A DNA stretch of 64,000 nt from Verrucomicrobiota bacterium (GCA_021325145.1 JAJPHR010000034.1:1-64000), one strand, 5' to 3'; positions 30,172-38,318 are shown, numbered from the stretch's first letter. Numbers and translations are program-made. The notes: generated by a model not told the origin, from the sequence alone.

Positions 30172-30247
30172 TGGCGCTCCCGGCAGGAATCTCGCCTGCA
30201 ACCTCCGCGTTCGAAGCGCGGCGCTCTATACATTGAGCTACGGAAGC
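30172..30247 (-). tRNA. non-canonical tRNA-Arg(TCG)
   Basis: Acceptor GCTTCCG/CGGGAGC, D-stem GCTC/GAGC with loop AATGTATA, anticodon stem CCGCG/CGCGG with loop CTTCGAA (anticodon TCG), variable AGGTT, T-stem GCAGG/CCTGC with loop CGAGATT. Discriminator G, CCA encoded. Here 56 is A and the D-loop offers T for a T19-A56 pair. Confidence 0.8.
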
Positions 30248-30303
30248 AATTGAATGCGGGATGGAAGACTTGCTTCCGAAGTTCCGCACCCCGCATTCAA
30301 AAG

Positions 30304-30379
30304 TGGTGCTCCGGCGGGGACTTGCACCCCGACCATTCCGCTTAAGAGGCGGACACTCTGCTGCTCGAGTTCCCGGAGC
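30304..30379 (-). tRNA. non-canonical tRNA-Lys(CTT)
   Basis: Acceptor GCTCCGG/CCGGAGC, D-stem ACTC/GAGT with loop GAGCAGCA, anticodon stem TCCGC/GCGGA with loop CTCTTAA (anticodon CTT), variable ATGGT, T-stem CGGGG/CCCCG with loop TGCAAGT. Discriminator A and CCA. All stems are perfect. Confidence 0.85.
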
Positions 30380-30391
30380 GAAAAGAGTGCA

Positions 30392-30458
30392 ACGCGAGAG
30401 TGGAGTTGAACCACCGCAGCCAGGCCTGTGAGGTCCTGACCGGCACCGGTGCTCGCGT
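30392..30458 (-). tRNA. tRNA-Val(CAC)-like with a canonical T-loop
   Basis: Acceptor ACGCGAG/CTCGCGT, D region CACCGGTGCCGGT that contains GG, anticodon loop CTCACAG (anticodon CAC) on an imperfect stem with a bulge, T-arm GGTGG/CCACT with loop TTCAACT. This is the only array member with the usual T54-T55-C56. No encoded CCA. It may be a decayed ordinary tRNA. Confidence 0.5.
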
Positions 30459-30466
30459 CGCGAAAT

Positions 30467-30552
30467 TGGAGCCGATGGAGAGACTTGCACTCCCGTGGGG
30501 CAATGCCCGGCAGTTTACAAAACTGCTGCTGTCGCTGCTGAGCCACATCGGC
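30467..30552 (-). tRNA. non-canonical class II tRNA with anticodon TGT (Thr)
   Basis: Acceptor GCCGATG/CATCGGC, D-stem GCT/AGC with loop CAGCAGCGAC, anticodon stem GCAGT/ACTGC with loop TTTGTAA (anticodon TGT; a one-base shift would read GTA). Long variable arm with GGGC/GCCC hairpin, T-stem GGGAG/CTCTC with loop TGCAAGT. Discriminator T, CCA encoded. Confidence 0.75.
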
Positions 30553-30574
30553 AAAATTGGCGTTGGAGAAAAGA

Positions 30575-30655
30575 AGGCTTGGTGGCTCCTGCGCTTGCGC
30601 CGGGGGAGGAAGCCCGACTCCTGTTCCAAAGCTGGTATGCTGCAACAATCTTGGG
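30575..30655 (-). pseudogene. possible degenerate tRNA
   Basis: Acceptor-like GCTCC/GGAGC ends and a CCA-like end, with TTTGGAA in the anticodon position, but the anticodon and T stems do not pair well. Recorded only as a candidate. Confidence 0.25.
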
Positions 30656-30657
30656 TG

Positions 30658-30720
30658 GAGCGCGTCACTTTGTGCGCGCCGCGTTGCGTTTGCAGGCGGA
30701 CGGCGGGCAGGGGGTTGCCA
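30658..30720. repeat. diverged copy of dispersed repeat family A
   Basis: Begins GCGCGTCACTTTGTGCGCGC and ends GGCGGGCAG, a weaker match to the copies at 22270, 23035 and 48421. Confidence 0.55.
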
Positions 30721-30749
30721 GTCCTACCATCGGGACTCCGCGATCTGAA

Positions 30750-31856
30750 TCACTTCCTGTCCTGAAACAGCAGCGGCGTGAATTGCGCCAGATTGCGACG
30801 CCACACGCGAAAGCTGTGCTGGCCGGGTGTTTTCACCCACTCGTGTTTTACTCCCTTGGAATCAAGCCAGTCGCTGAACTTTTGGTTGGGTGCAAACAAA
30901 CCATCCTGCTCGCCGCAAGCGATCCAAAGGAGGCGCAGTTGCGTATTGGCCTTCTCGTCGAGCGCGGGAAAATTGGCGGAATAGTTGGTGCCAACTCCGC
31001 CCGAACTGAAAGCGCCAATCCACGCGAAGCGATCCAGCGTGTTCAGCCCCACCCGGAGCGACTCTGCGCCGCCCATGGAAAGCCCGGCGATCGCGCGCGA
31101 TTTGCGATCCGCCTGGATGTGGTAATCCCTTTCCGCTTGGGGCAGCACTTCATTCAGGAGCGCCTGGCGGAAGTTTTCGTAGCTGCGTTCCGCGAGCCCG
31201 GGCGTTCGTGTCCGCGCGTGCAGAATCTCCATCGTGCCATAACCGAGCGGCATTACGACGATCATTGGCTTGACCTGGCCGCAAGCGATGAGGTTATCGA
31301 GAATCGTGTTGGCGCAACCGGCCGTGCTCCAAGCCGTGATGTCATCACTGAACCCGTGCAACAAATAAAGCGCCGGATAACGTTTTCTCGACTTTGGATC
31401 GTAACCCGGCGGGGTATAAACCATGAAATCCCGGCGATCTCCCGCCGCCTCTGATTTGTAGAAATGGCGATGCAATTCTCCATGCGGAACATCGTTGACC
31501 TCCCACGGCAGCGTCGCCGGACCCGGCACATGCACCTCGCTGTCCGAGTTCAACAAATTGTACTTCATCAGCGGGTTGGCCAGGTCGAGGGCGCGGACTC
31601 CATCCACGTTAAAGGAATACGTATAAATATCCGGCTCCAACGCATCCGTCGTCAACGACCACACTCCCTGCTCGTCCTTCTGCATTTTGGTTTCTTTGAC
31701 GCCTTCGCAGTGCACGAGCACTTCCCTGGCGTTGGGCGCCTTGAGCCGGAACGTGACCCGGCCGTCCGATTGCACTTCGGGTGAAACGACCGGTTGCGCG
31801 AGTGCCGAGGTGGCCACCGCCAAAGCCAGTCCGAGCGGGAAAATTTGGATACGCAT
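30750..31856 (-). CDS. secreted esterase of the enterochelin-esterase-like family
   Basis: 368 residues: signal peptide (QIFPLGLALAVATSALAQ), an N-terminal E-set/CBM48-like domain (GRVTFRLKAPNAREVLVHCEG), then an alpha/beta hydrolase: YPALYLLHGFSDDITAW, nucleophile elbow AIAGLSMGGAESLRV, and a late His in PGQHSFRVWRRN. This arrangement is common in Verrucomicrobia and usually removes acyl groups from plant polysaccharides (family knowledge). ATG 31856 starts the signal peptide. Confidence 0.88.
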   Translation of the reverse strand: MRIQIFPLGLALAVATSALAQPVVSPEVQSDGRVTFRLKAPNAREVLVHCEGVKETKMQKDEQGVWSLTTDALEPDIYTYSFNVDGVRALDLANPLMKYNLLNSDSEVHVPGPATLPWEVNDVPHGELHRHFYKSEAAGDRRDFMVYTPPGYDPKSRKRYPALYLLHGFSDDITAWSTAGCANTILDNLIACGQVKPMIVVMPLGYGTMEILHARTRTPGLAERSYENFRQALLNEVLPQAERDYHIQADRKSRAIAGLSMGGAESLRVGLNTLDRFAWIGAFSSGGVGTNYSANFPALDEKANTQLRLLWIACGEQDGLFAPNQKFSDWLDSKGVKHEWVKTPGQHSFRVWRRNLAQFTPLLFQDRK

Positions 31857-31989
31857 AGATGGGCTGGCTGTTAAATACTGCCGCGGTTGCTTCGCATCAA
31901 CACAAATGTGCCGAATCGGGCAACTGATCAGAAATCCGCGCAAATCGTAGCGGCCGACGTTAAGAGGCTTTAATCTTTACGGGAAGAAA

Positions 31990-32022
31990 CGTTGGAGCCT
32001 CCGTACGTCGGCTGTTACGTTT
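31990..32022. repeat. dispersed repeat family B, single arm
   Basis: Core GAGCCTCCGTACGTCGGCTG, upstream of the esterase and downstream of the next gene. Confidence 0.65.
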
Positions 32023-32056
32023 TGCTTAATGAGCATGGATAGCCATGCTACTCGCC

Positions 32057-32944
32057 TCACTGCGGAGCAATCATCAATTCGTCCACCGCCCGCGCCAGTT
32101 CAACTAGATAATCGTCCCCCTTCGGATGGTGTGTGAGCGCAACCAGAATGTAATGCCGGCCGGGCCCCGTGATCACCGCTGAATCGTGCAACCAGTCCTC
32201 GTAGGAACCCCATTTCCGGATGATTTGCACCTCCCGCCCCGCCAGGCCGCGAACGAATTTAATGTCGTCGTGCGGAATGTCGGGCGAAGCAAAAATTTCG
32301 CGCATCGTTTTCGAAGCCGCGGGCGAAACCAGCCGCCCCTGTTCCAACAGCAGAAAATATCGCAACAGCTGCCGCACCGTCGCGCCGTGTGAGAAATTGT
32401 GCAGCGGATCGCCGATGCGTTCGTCGCTCCTGCCGTAATGTTTGCCGACCCAGATTCCGCCGCCATGGTTGGTGTCGTAAAAATGCTGGGCGTTGAGCAC
32501 TTCCTGAATTTGTTTGAGCCCCAGTTCCTTCGAGAACTTCGTGGCCATCTCATTGTCCGAAGCCTTGGCCATCAATCCCAACTCGTGCCGCGTCTGCGAG
32601 CTGAGATTGGTCGCCGCTACCGGATGGAGTTGAAAATACGCCAGCAAAATCCCCACCTTCGGAACACTCGCCGCATACTCCATCCGGTCGGGATGGATCA
32701 TGGCGATGCGCAACGTATTCAAGTCCAGCAAGCCCACCGCCGTCTGCTCCGTGGTCATCTCATACTTCGCGCGCAACGCAGCATCGATCGCGGCCAGATT
32801 TGTTTGCAGTCCAGGATCGGCGGGCGTTTCGTAATCCAGCACATAGTCGTTGAATTTGGGCTTGTCCTCCGCGGCCGGGGCGGTGATGCCGAAAGAACTC
32901 AGTATCATGAATAAAAGCAGTGTGGTCGTAACGCGGCCATGCAT
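32057..32944 (-). CDS. class A beta-lactamase-like serine hydrolase
   Basis: 295 residues with a signal peptide (TTLLLFMILSSFGITAPAA). The class A landmarks are the nucleophile SVPK near residue 92, SDN in KASDNEMA and a KWG in RKWGSYEDW in the place of KTG. The omega-loop Glu is not obvious. It is probably a periplasmic serine hydrolase; true beta-lactamase activity is uncertain because the KTG triad is altered. Confidence 0.8.
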   Translation of the reverse strand: MHGRVTTTLLLFMILSSFGITAPAAEDKPKFNDYVLDYETPADPGLQTNLAAIDAALRAKYEMTTEQTAVGLLDLNTLRIAMIHPDRMEYAASVPKVGILLAYFQLHPVAATNLSSQTRHELGLMAKASDNEMATKFSKELGLKQIQEVLNAQHFYDTNHGGGIWVGKHYGRSDERIGDPLHNFSHGATVRQLLRYFLLLEQGRLVSPAASKTMREIFASPDIPHDDIKFVRGLAGREVQIIRKWGSYEDWLHDSAVITGPGRHYILVALTHHPKGDDYLVELARAVDELMIAPQ

Positions 32945-32996
32945 GCCGCGCGGTTTCTTAACAGACTCATGGAACCGGACAAGTCAAATCTCCCGG

Positions 32997-33200
32997 ATGT
33001 GCTTTCGGGGACGCCTGCATTTTCGCGAGCTCGATCATTGTCCGAAAAACACGGAGCGGCTCGGTTGCCGCGCATTCGACGTGTTGCACGTTGCCCTGGC
33101 CCTCGAACTTGAATGCGAAACCTTCCTGACTTCCGACCGAATTCAACGCGCCCTGGCCCGCGCTGAAGGTCTGGATCCCATTATCAGCCCGGAAGAATAA
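32997..33200 (+). pseudogene. C-terminal fragment of a PIN-domain (VapC-like) toxin
   Basis: The stretch RAFDVLHVALALELECETFL followed by TSDRIQRALARAEGL matches the last third of PIN ribonucleases (acidic Asp, then the SD of the final strand). The N-terminal catalytic Asp and most of the core are missing, and no antitoxin gene is adjacent. Confidence 0.6.
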
Positions 33201-33309
33201 TCCAACAGGAAATGGAATCTCGCGCCAAAATTGCGCCAGCCTCTGCGGTTTTAGCAAACCGCCACCTGGGCAGCCGCGCAAGCACATTGGCCAACGGATA
33301 AATTTGAAA

Positions 33310-34209
33310 TCAAGCCTTGTGCACCCGCGCCTTGAGTGCAGCCAGCAAAAAATCCCGCCCGCGCACCGCGTGTGGATTCAATCTCAGCAGCCTTGGGTTC
33401 CACCCGAGCTGATATCGAATCCTCATGCCACTTGAATCCTTCGCCGGCATTTCCATCCGGAGAAACGCCTTGGCGTGATTGTGGGGAGTAAGAAAGTCTG
33501 GCAAAAAGGCAGCCAAAGTTTCTCGATTCAGCGCGGCTTTCGCCTCGATAAAGCTGTTGCAGGCCAGGGCAGGCCGATATTGCGTGGGAAACGATAGTGT
33601 GTCCGCTTCCATTTCTTGGGCTGCGAGAACCAGCCTTAGCCTTTTTTCTTTCAATGCGAGCAGAACCTGGCGCTCGTTCTTGTGCAGTGATTTCGGCGCC
33701 CAAAGGCTTAGTCCCCACGAGCCGAGCTCCGCGAATTGCAACGGGCGGCTCAGGGTCGCGGCGGTAACGACGCCGAAATCAAGGGTGAGATCATGCAAGC
33801 GCCTCTCGATTTCATCGTTGGCCAGTGTTTCCACGGCGTAACGCGCGTTTTGCTGCACAGCCAGGATTGGCAATAGAAATGACTCGATAAATGTGGCACT
33901 GGCGCCGATGCGGAAGACCTGTTCCTCAGCCAAACAGCCGCGCTGAAAGTTCGAAAGTCCCAACATGAAAAAACGCGAGATGCGGGCCAACGCCTTGCCG
34001 TTTTGAGTTAGCCGCACGCCTTTGCCATGGCGCTCGACCAAACGGGTTTGGAAGAAATCCTCCAGTTCCTTGATTTGACGGCTGTACTGGCTTTGCCTGA
34101 CTGGATCGCCGCTGGCGGCTTTGGCGATGCTTCCGGCCGCGCCGACTTCAAGCAGGGAACGCAGTCGATCCAGGGACAGGCCACTTTCGGCAAATAAGCG
34201 CGCAAACAT
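33310..34209 (-). CDS. LysR-type transcriptional regulator
   Basis: 299 residues. The N-terminal winged helix-turn-helix reads LDRLRSLLEVGAAGSIAKAA, then QSQYSRQIKELEDFFQTRLV and LTQNGKAL. The C-terminal effector region is shorter and weakly conserved. Predicted DNA-binding regulator, divergently arranged with the acyl carrier protein gene, whose start is about 100 bases away. Ligand unknown. Confidence 0.82.
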   Translation of the reverse strand: MFARLFAESGLSLDRLRSLLEVGAAGSIAKAASGDPVRQSQYSRQIKELEDFFQTRLVERHGKGVRLTQNGKALARISRFFMLGLSNFQRGCLAEEQVFRIGASATFIESFLLPILAVQQNARYAVETLANDEIERRLHDLTLDFGVVTAATLSRPLQFAELGSWGLSLWAPKSLHKNERQVLLALKEKRLRLVLAAQEMEADTLSFPTQYRPALACNSFIEAKAALNRETLAAFLPDFLTPHNHAKAFLRMEMPAKDSSGMRIRYQLGWNPRLLRLNPHAVRGRDFLLAALKARVHKA

Positions 34210-34313
34210 GACTAAGCAGTACAGTGGATATAATTAATACAACTATCAAGGAAGGAATGCGCTGCTATTTTGTATGCACGGTTATGAAATCCGGACAATG
34301 AACCATCCAAACG

Positions 34314-34580
34314 ATGAATGCCACCCTCTCAACCGAGAACCTTGAAATTGTGAACCACATCCTGATTGAACAACTTAACCTGCAACCCGGGCAGATCACA
34401 TCGGAAGCCAGATTCGGACAGGATCTCGGAGCCGACTCGCTGGACATGGTGGAGATCGGGATGAAACTTGATGAACAGTTCAACCTGACGACCACTGACA
34501 CGGAACTGGACACCAATTCAACCGTTGTTGAACTGTACGCCGCGGTGGCTGAGCGATTGGCGCAGGTCGAAGGCCGTTGA
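34314..34580 (+). CDS. acyl carrier protein
   Basis: 88 residues with the phosphopantetheine Ser in GQDLGADSLDMVEIGMKLDE. Acidic, with the usual four-helix length. It carries acyl intermediates in fatty-acid or polyketide-type synthesis. Not in a fab cluster, so it may be a second, specialised copy. Confidence 0.92.
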   Translation: MNATLSTENLEIVNHILIEQLNLQPGQITSEARFGQDLGADSLDMVEIGMKLDEQFNLTTTDTELDTNSTVVELYAAVAERLAQVEGR

Positions 34581-34822
34581 TGGTTTAAAGCCCGCCCGGT
34601 GGTGCACTCCGACGGTGGGTCCCAGGTTCTTAGTCGAGCATCAAGGCTGCTCTACCGGCCTTTGCAAGCAAGACTTGAGCGTTCCGGATCTACGGTGGGC
34701 TACCAACTTGACGATTTCGCCTACGCTCGGACTGTGGCAATAGCTCATTGCACTCACTCACTGCGCCAACGGCGGCAGAATATCCTTCACCCCCAGCGGA
34801 TGTGTTCGTAGTATCACTCGCT

Positions 34823-35956
34823 ATGATTTCACGAATCTTCAACGTCGCGGCGCTGGCTGGCGACGGCATCGGGCCCGAGGTGATGCGCGAGGGCATTAAG
34901 GTCCTTCGCGCCGTCGAGCAGAAATTCCCCGTCCGGTTCAACCTTACCGAAGCGCCGGTCGGCTGGGCCGGCATGGACGCCGCTGGCAAAGCCTTGCCCG
35001 ACACGACGCTGGCTTTATGCAAAAAGTCAGATGCGATTTTATTTGGCTCGGTTGGTTTGCCGGACCGTGATCCTACGGTTCCCAAGGACGAACGTCCCGA
35101 ACGGGCGGCGCTGTTGCGGCTGCGCCGGGAATTCGAATTGTTTGCCAACTTGCGCCCCGTGCGTTTGTGGACTGAGCTTGCGCATACCTGCCCGCTGATC
35201 CGCGAGCGGCAGGGTGCCGGGATCGATTTGCTTGTGGTGCGCGAGTTGACCGGCGGACTTTATTTCGGGAAGCCGAAAACCACGGAACAGCTTGGCCCTC
35301 ATCAGCGCCGCGCGATTGATACCATGGTTTATACGACCGCCGAGATCGAACGAATCGCCCACATTGCCTTTCGCGCGGCCGGGGGGCGGAGCAAATCCAG
35401 CGGGAAGAGCAAAGGCAAAGTCACCAGCATCGACAAGGCGAATGTGCTGGAGAATGGAATCCTTTGGCGTGAAGTGGTCACGGACATAGGAAGCAAATAC
35501 CCCGACGTGGAACTCGAACACATGCTGGTGGATAACGCGGCGATGCAACTCATGCTGAAACCAGCGCAGTTTGACGTGTTGCTCTGCGAAAATATGTTCG
35601 GTGACATCCTCAGCGACGAGGCCGCCGCGCTGGCCGGGTCGCTGGGCATGCTGCCGAGCGCCAGTCTTGGTGTCGCGGGCGGCGATCGTGTTTTCGGCCT
35701 CTACGAACCCGCCGGCGGGACGGCGCCGGATATTGCCGGCCGGGATATCGCCAACCCGATTGCGCAAATTCTCTCCGCCGCCCTGATGCTGCAGCACAGT
35801 TTCGGGTTAAACGAGGCGCACGATGCGATCGTCTCGGCTGTGGGCAAGGCCATTGCCGCCGGTTATCGAACCGGTGACATTTTTAGCCCTTTGGATCGAT
35901 CCTCCAGAAAAGTAGGGACGCGCGAGATGGGAGACGCGATTGCGGCGGCGCTTTGA
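34823..35956 (+). CDS. leuB: 3-isopropylmalate dehydrogenase
   Basis: Leucine biosynthesis: oxidative decarboxylation of 3-isopropylmalate with NAD. Signatures: VAALAGDGIGPEVM, ELTGGLYFG, KANVLENGILWREVV, and MFGDILSDEAAALAGSLGMLPSAS. ATG 34823 is the correct start; the frame upstream (34748) is spurious. A Lys/Ser/Gly-rich insertion (GGRSKSSGKSKGKV) precedes the KANVL motif. Confidence 0.93.
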   Translation: MISRIFNVAALAGDGIGPEVMREGIKVLRAVEQKFPVRFNLTEAPVGWAGMDAAGKALPDTTLALCKKSDAILFGSVGLPDRDPTVPKDERPERAALLRLRREFELFANLRPVRLWTELAHTCPLIRERQGAGIDLLVVRELTGGLYFGKPKTTEQLGPHQRRAIDTMVYTTAEIERIAHIAFRAAGGRSKSSGKSKGKVTSIDKANVLENGILWREVVTDIGSKYPDVELEHMLVDNAAMQLMLKPAQFDVLLCENMFGDILSDEAAALAGSLGMLPSASLGVAGGDRVFGLYEPAGGTAPDIAGRDIANPIAQILSAALMLQHSFGLNEAHDAIVSAVGKAIAAGYRTGDIFSPLDRSSRKVGTREMGDAIAAAL

Positions 35957-35994
35957 GTGGGATGCCTGACGCAAGTTGGACGTCAGTAACAAAT

Positions 35995-36084
35995 TGGTCG
36001 AGCATCAGGGTATCGCGCCCTATACCCCTGCTTGGAAGGTCCTTGCGGACGGCAAAAGCGTGTGTCTATGAACACCCATACGCG
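35995..36084 (-). tRNA. tRNA-like, probable anticodon GTC (Asp)
   Basis: Acceptor CGCGTAT/ATGCTCG (one mismatch), D-stem GTGT/ACAC with loop TCATAG, possible anticodon loop CCGTCCG, long variable region with CCTT/AGGG, T-stem TAGGG/CCCTG with loop CGCGATA, discriminator A and an encoded CCA. The anticodon assignment is tentative. Confidence 0.5.
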
Positions 36085-36089
36085 GGAAA

Positions 36090-36165
36090 TGGTCAGGGCG
36101 ACGGGAGTTGCACCCGCACAGTCCGCGTCACAGGCGGAGATGCTAACTGTTACATCACGACCCTG
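36090..36165 (-). tRNA. non-canonical tRNA-His(GTG)
   Basis: Acceptor CAGGGTC/CGCCCTG (last pair mismatched), D-stem GATG/CATC with loop TAACAGTTAG, anticodon stem TCCGC/GCGGA with loop CTGTGAC (anticodon GTG), variable CTGT, T-stem GCGGG/CCCGT with loop TGCAACT. Discriminator A, CCA encoded. There is no G at -1 and no C73, the usual histidine identity elements. Confidence 0.8.
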
Positions 36166-36171
36166 ATTTGA

Positions 36172-36243
36172 GTGCGGAATTGGAACCAAGGCAAGCACCC
36201 AAGTGCCTTCCATTCCGCACTCAACACTCCGAACTCCGCACTT
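36172..36243. repeat. inter-tRNA spacer hairpin
   Basis: GAGTGCGGAATTGGAA pairs imperfectly with TTCCATTCCGCACTC across a short loop. Spacer type shared by several tRNA gaps. Confidence 0.55.
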
Positions 36244-36246
36244 AGA

Positions 36247-36324
36247 TGGCGCTCTCACGTGGACTTGCACCACGAACCTCCGCCTTCGCAGAGCGGCGTG
36301 CAGAACTGCTTACACCTTGAGAGC
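36247..36324 (-). tRNA. non-canonical tRNA-Arg(GCG)
   Basis: Acceptor GCTCTCA/TGAGAGC, D-stem GTG/CAC with loop TAAGCAGTTCTG, anticodon stem CCGCT/GGCGG with loop CTGCGAA (anticodon GCG), variable AGGTT, T-stem CGTGG/CCACG with loop TGCAAGT. Discriminator G and CCA. Confidence 0.82.
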
Positions 36325-36463
36325 TGACCGGAAAACACCAACCACCAAGTTTCAAACACCAGAAAACTTCCAATGCCCAAGCTCCAAAGCGCCAGAAAGA
36401 CCGCGCGCCATTGGGATTTGGTGCTTGGCGCTTCTCTGGAGCTTGGAACTTGGTGGTTGGAGG
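36325..36463. repeat. long imperfect inverted repeat
   Basis: CCAACCACCAAGTTTC near 36340 pairs with GGAACTTGGTGGTTGG near 36440, with inner CCAAGCTCCAAAGCGCC/GGCGCTTCTCTGGAGC-type arms. No gene. Confidence 0.6.
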
Positions 36464-37648
36464 TTAGCGCCTGATGGCGCGTGTTTTATACGTGAGGAGC
36501 GGACGCATCGTTGCGATAACCGACACGAGACCCGCATCCACCAGGTCTTGGATCACGGTTTCGATGTTTTTGTACGCCGCGGGCGCTTCCTCGTAGAGCA
36601 GGTCGCGTTCTTCGCAAATCACGCGGCCACCCAGGGGAGTCTGCACCAACTGCGGCTGGCGGAAGCGTTCGCGCATGCGCGAACGGCTTTCGCTGCGGGA
36701 CCATTTGCGGCCGGCGCCGTGAGCCAGCGACCACAGGTTGGTTTCACCATTGCCGAGCGGCAATACGAGATAACTCAACGCGCCGCGACTGCCAGGGATC
36801 ACCACCGGACCGGCCTCCGCCGGGACTGCGCCCTTGCGATGCAGCCAGAGGGGTTCGCCACCGGAGGGCAGGAGAGTGATGCTGTTATGGCAACCATCCC
36901 AGATGCGTTCGCTGGATGCGCCGAGAGCGGACATGAATCGCTTGGCGATGAGCGCACGATTCGTGGCAGCCCAACGCACGGCGATGTCATGGCCCCGAAG
37001 GTATTCTTTGGCAGCGGACGAACCGGCGGCCGTTCCCGCCCCGTGATGCTCGTCCACATGGCCGCGCAGGATGGTTTCACCCAGACCGCGCGAACCACTG
37101 TGAACGAGCACCACCAGTTCCTCTTTCCCCAGACCCCACTGCTTCAGTTTCTTGGCGTCCAAAATTTCCTCGACCGCCTGCAATTCAGCGAAATGATTGC
37201 CGCCGCCGATGGTGCCGAGGGCGGGATCGAAATCCGTCGAGTGCAGGCCGGCCGTCGCAAGGACTTCGCGAGCGTCGCCTTCCCACGGATGTTCCAGATC
37301 GAACGAAAGCGCGGCCCAACGATCGAGCCTGGCCTTGTGGCGCACCAAATTCGTTTTCCACAAGCCCATGCCGCAACCGATGTCTCCGCCGATTAGGTGC
37401 GGATAGAACTTGCCCGCGGTCACAAACGCCGCACCGACCGGCGCGCCCTTGCCTGGATGCAAGTCCGGGAAGCCGACCGCCCGTTGCACACCTTCGAGTC
37501 GCGCGGTGGCATAAAGCTGGCGCACAGCTTCGCCTTCGATCCAGCTTTTCGCTGAGGCGAAGAGGCGGACGGCGGGGAATGGGGCAATGGGTTGCGAATC
37601 GCCAGCAGATTCAACTGGTCCAGCGCATTGGCTTTTGCATGTGATCAT
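36464..37648 (-). CDS. rtcB: RtcB-family RNA ligase inside the tRNA array
   Basis: Joins 2',3'-cyclic-phosphate or 3'-phosphate RNA ends to 5'-OH ends, using GTP and Mn. 394 residues. Metal and active-site motifs are intact: LIGGDIGCGMG (Cys), GTIGGGNHFAELQ (His), VLVHSGSRGLGE (His), DGCHNSITLL (His) and the guanylated His in SLAHGAGRKWSRSE. The size and sequence resemble the short RtcB homologues annotated as release-factor-H-coupled in other bacteria; no prfH gene is seen here. It is on the same strand as all the tRNA genes, between tRNA-Arg(GCG) and tRNA-Phe, so it likely acts on these RNAs (inference). Confidence 0.93.
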   Translation of the reverse strand: MITCKSQCAGPVESAGDSQPIAPFPAVRLFASAKSWIEGEAVRQLYATARLEGVQRAVGFPDLHPGKGAPVGAAFVTAGKFYPHLIGGDIGCGMGLWKTNLVRHKARLDRWAALSFDLEHPWEGDAREVLATAGLHSTDFDPALGTIGGGNHFAELQAVEEILDAKKLKQWGLGKEELVVLVHSGSRGLGETILRGHVDEHHGAGTAAGSSAAKEYLRGHDIAVRWAATNRALIAKRFMSALGASSERIWDGCHNSITLLPSGGEPLWLHRKGAVPAEAGPVVIPGSRGALSYLVLPLGNGETNLWSLAHGAGRKWSRSESRSRMRERFRQPQLVQTPLGGRVICEERDLLYEEAPAAYKNIETVIQDLVDAGLVSVIATMRPLLTYKTRAIRR

Positions 37649-37665
37649 ATCGTTTGTTTGTGAAT

Positions 37666-37741
37666 TGGCCGCTGGAGTCGGAATTGCGCCGACACTTCCT
37701 GTGCTTCAGACAGGCGTGCAGACTGACTACACCATCCAGCG
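37666..37741 (-). tRNA. non-canonical tRNA-Phe(GAA)
   Basis: Acceptor CGCTGGA/TCCAGCG, D-stem GTG/CAC with loop TAGTCAGTCTG, anticodon stem CCTGT/ACAGG with loop CTGAAGC (anticodon GAA), variable AAGT, T-stem GTCGG/CCGAC with loop CGCAATT. Discriminator G, CCA encoded. It ends 18 bases upstream of the rtcB start codon. Confidence 0.83.
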
Positions 37742-38230
37742 ATGTTGTGGTTTGGGCCAACCGACGGGCGCTTCCGCCGGCGGTGGCGTGTGCGACGCCT
37801 CCTGGTTGTCGGGCAGGGAGGGGCGCGCCGGGCGGAACGTGACGCTTGAGGCGTGACGGATAACGCGAACTGATTTGTAGCTCAGTTGAAAGAGCGAGAG
37901 GCCGTGCAGGCGACCGAAGAGTTTCATGGGGTTCCTTTCTTTGCCGGGAGTTGGTTAGTTTCTGGTGCTTGCGTGAGCGAGCCGCACCACAGTGGTGCGG
38001 GCAGGCTTGAACGAGATTCGCAGTGGACGACAGCCGCGCGCCGGCTTGTAGCTGCGACGAATGAGGAGGCGGCTCTGGAAACGAATCGGTACTCGCATAA
38101 TGATCCTTGGGTTGAGTGTTGGACTAAAGCAGCGGCTCGCCGAGCCGTAGCCCGCTTGTGTGAACGGGCGCGGTCCGCCTACGCGCTCTGCGCTTCGGCG
38201 CGACAGCCTTCGCCCGCCGCTTCGCAGAGG
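37742..38230. other. non-coding stretch, possible tRNA remnant
   Basis: About 490 bases without a supported gene. At 37872-37895 a plus-strand TTGTAGCTCAGTTGAAAGAGC resembles a tRNA D-arm, but no acceptor or T-arm follows. A perfect CCGCACCAC/GTGGTGCGG hairpin lies near 37981. GGGCGAAGGCTG-type arms near 38209-38238 pair with CAGCCTTCGCCC. Confidence 0.35.
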
Positions 38231-38238
38231 GCGAAGGC

Positions 38239-38312
38239 TGGTCGTCTCGCAGGGTAACGCTCCCCGGTCTCCCGCTTATCAGGCGGGCGCTCTGCTTTTG
38301 AGCTACGGGACG
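38239..38312 (-). tRNA. non-canonical tRNA-Ile(GAT)
   Basis: Acceptor CGTCCCG/CGAGACG (one mismatch), D-stem GCTC/GAGC with loop AAAAGCA, anticodon stem CCCGC/GCGGG with loop CTGATAA (anticodon GAT), variable AGAC, T-stem CGGGG/CCCTG with loop AGCGTTA. Discriminator A and CCA. Here 54/58 are A and T, the reverse of normal. Confidence 0.8.
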
Positions 38313-38318
38313 GAAAAT

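Noticed and set aside
37872..37940. Plus-strand tRNA starting TTGTAGCTCAGTTG
   Set aside because: Only a D-arm-like segment is present; acceptor, anticodon and T arms cannot be completed.
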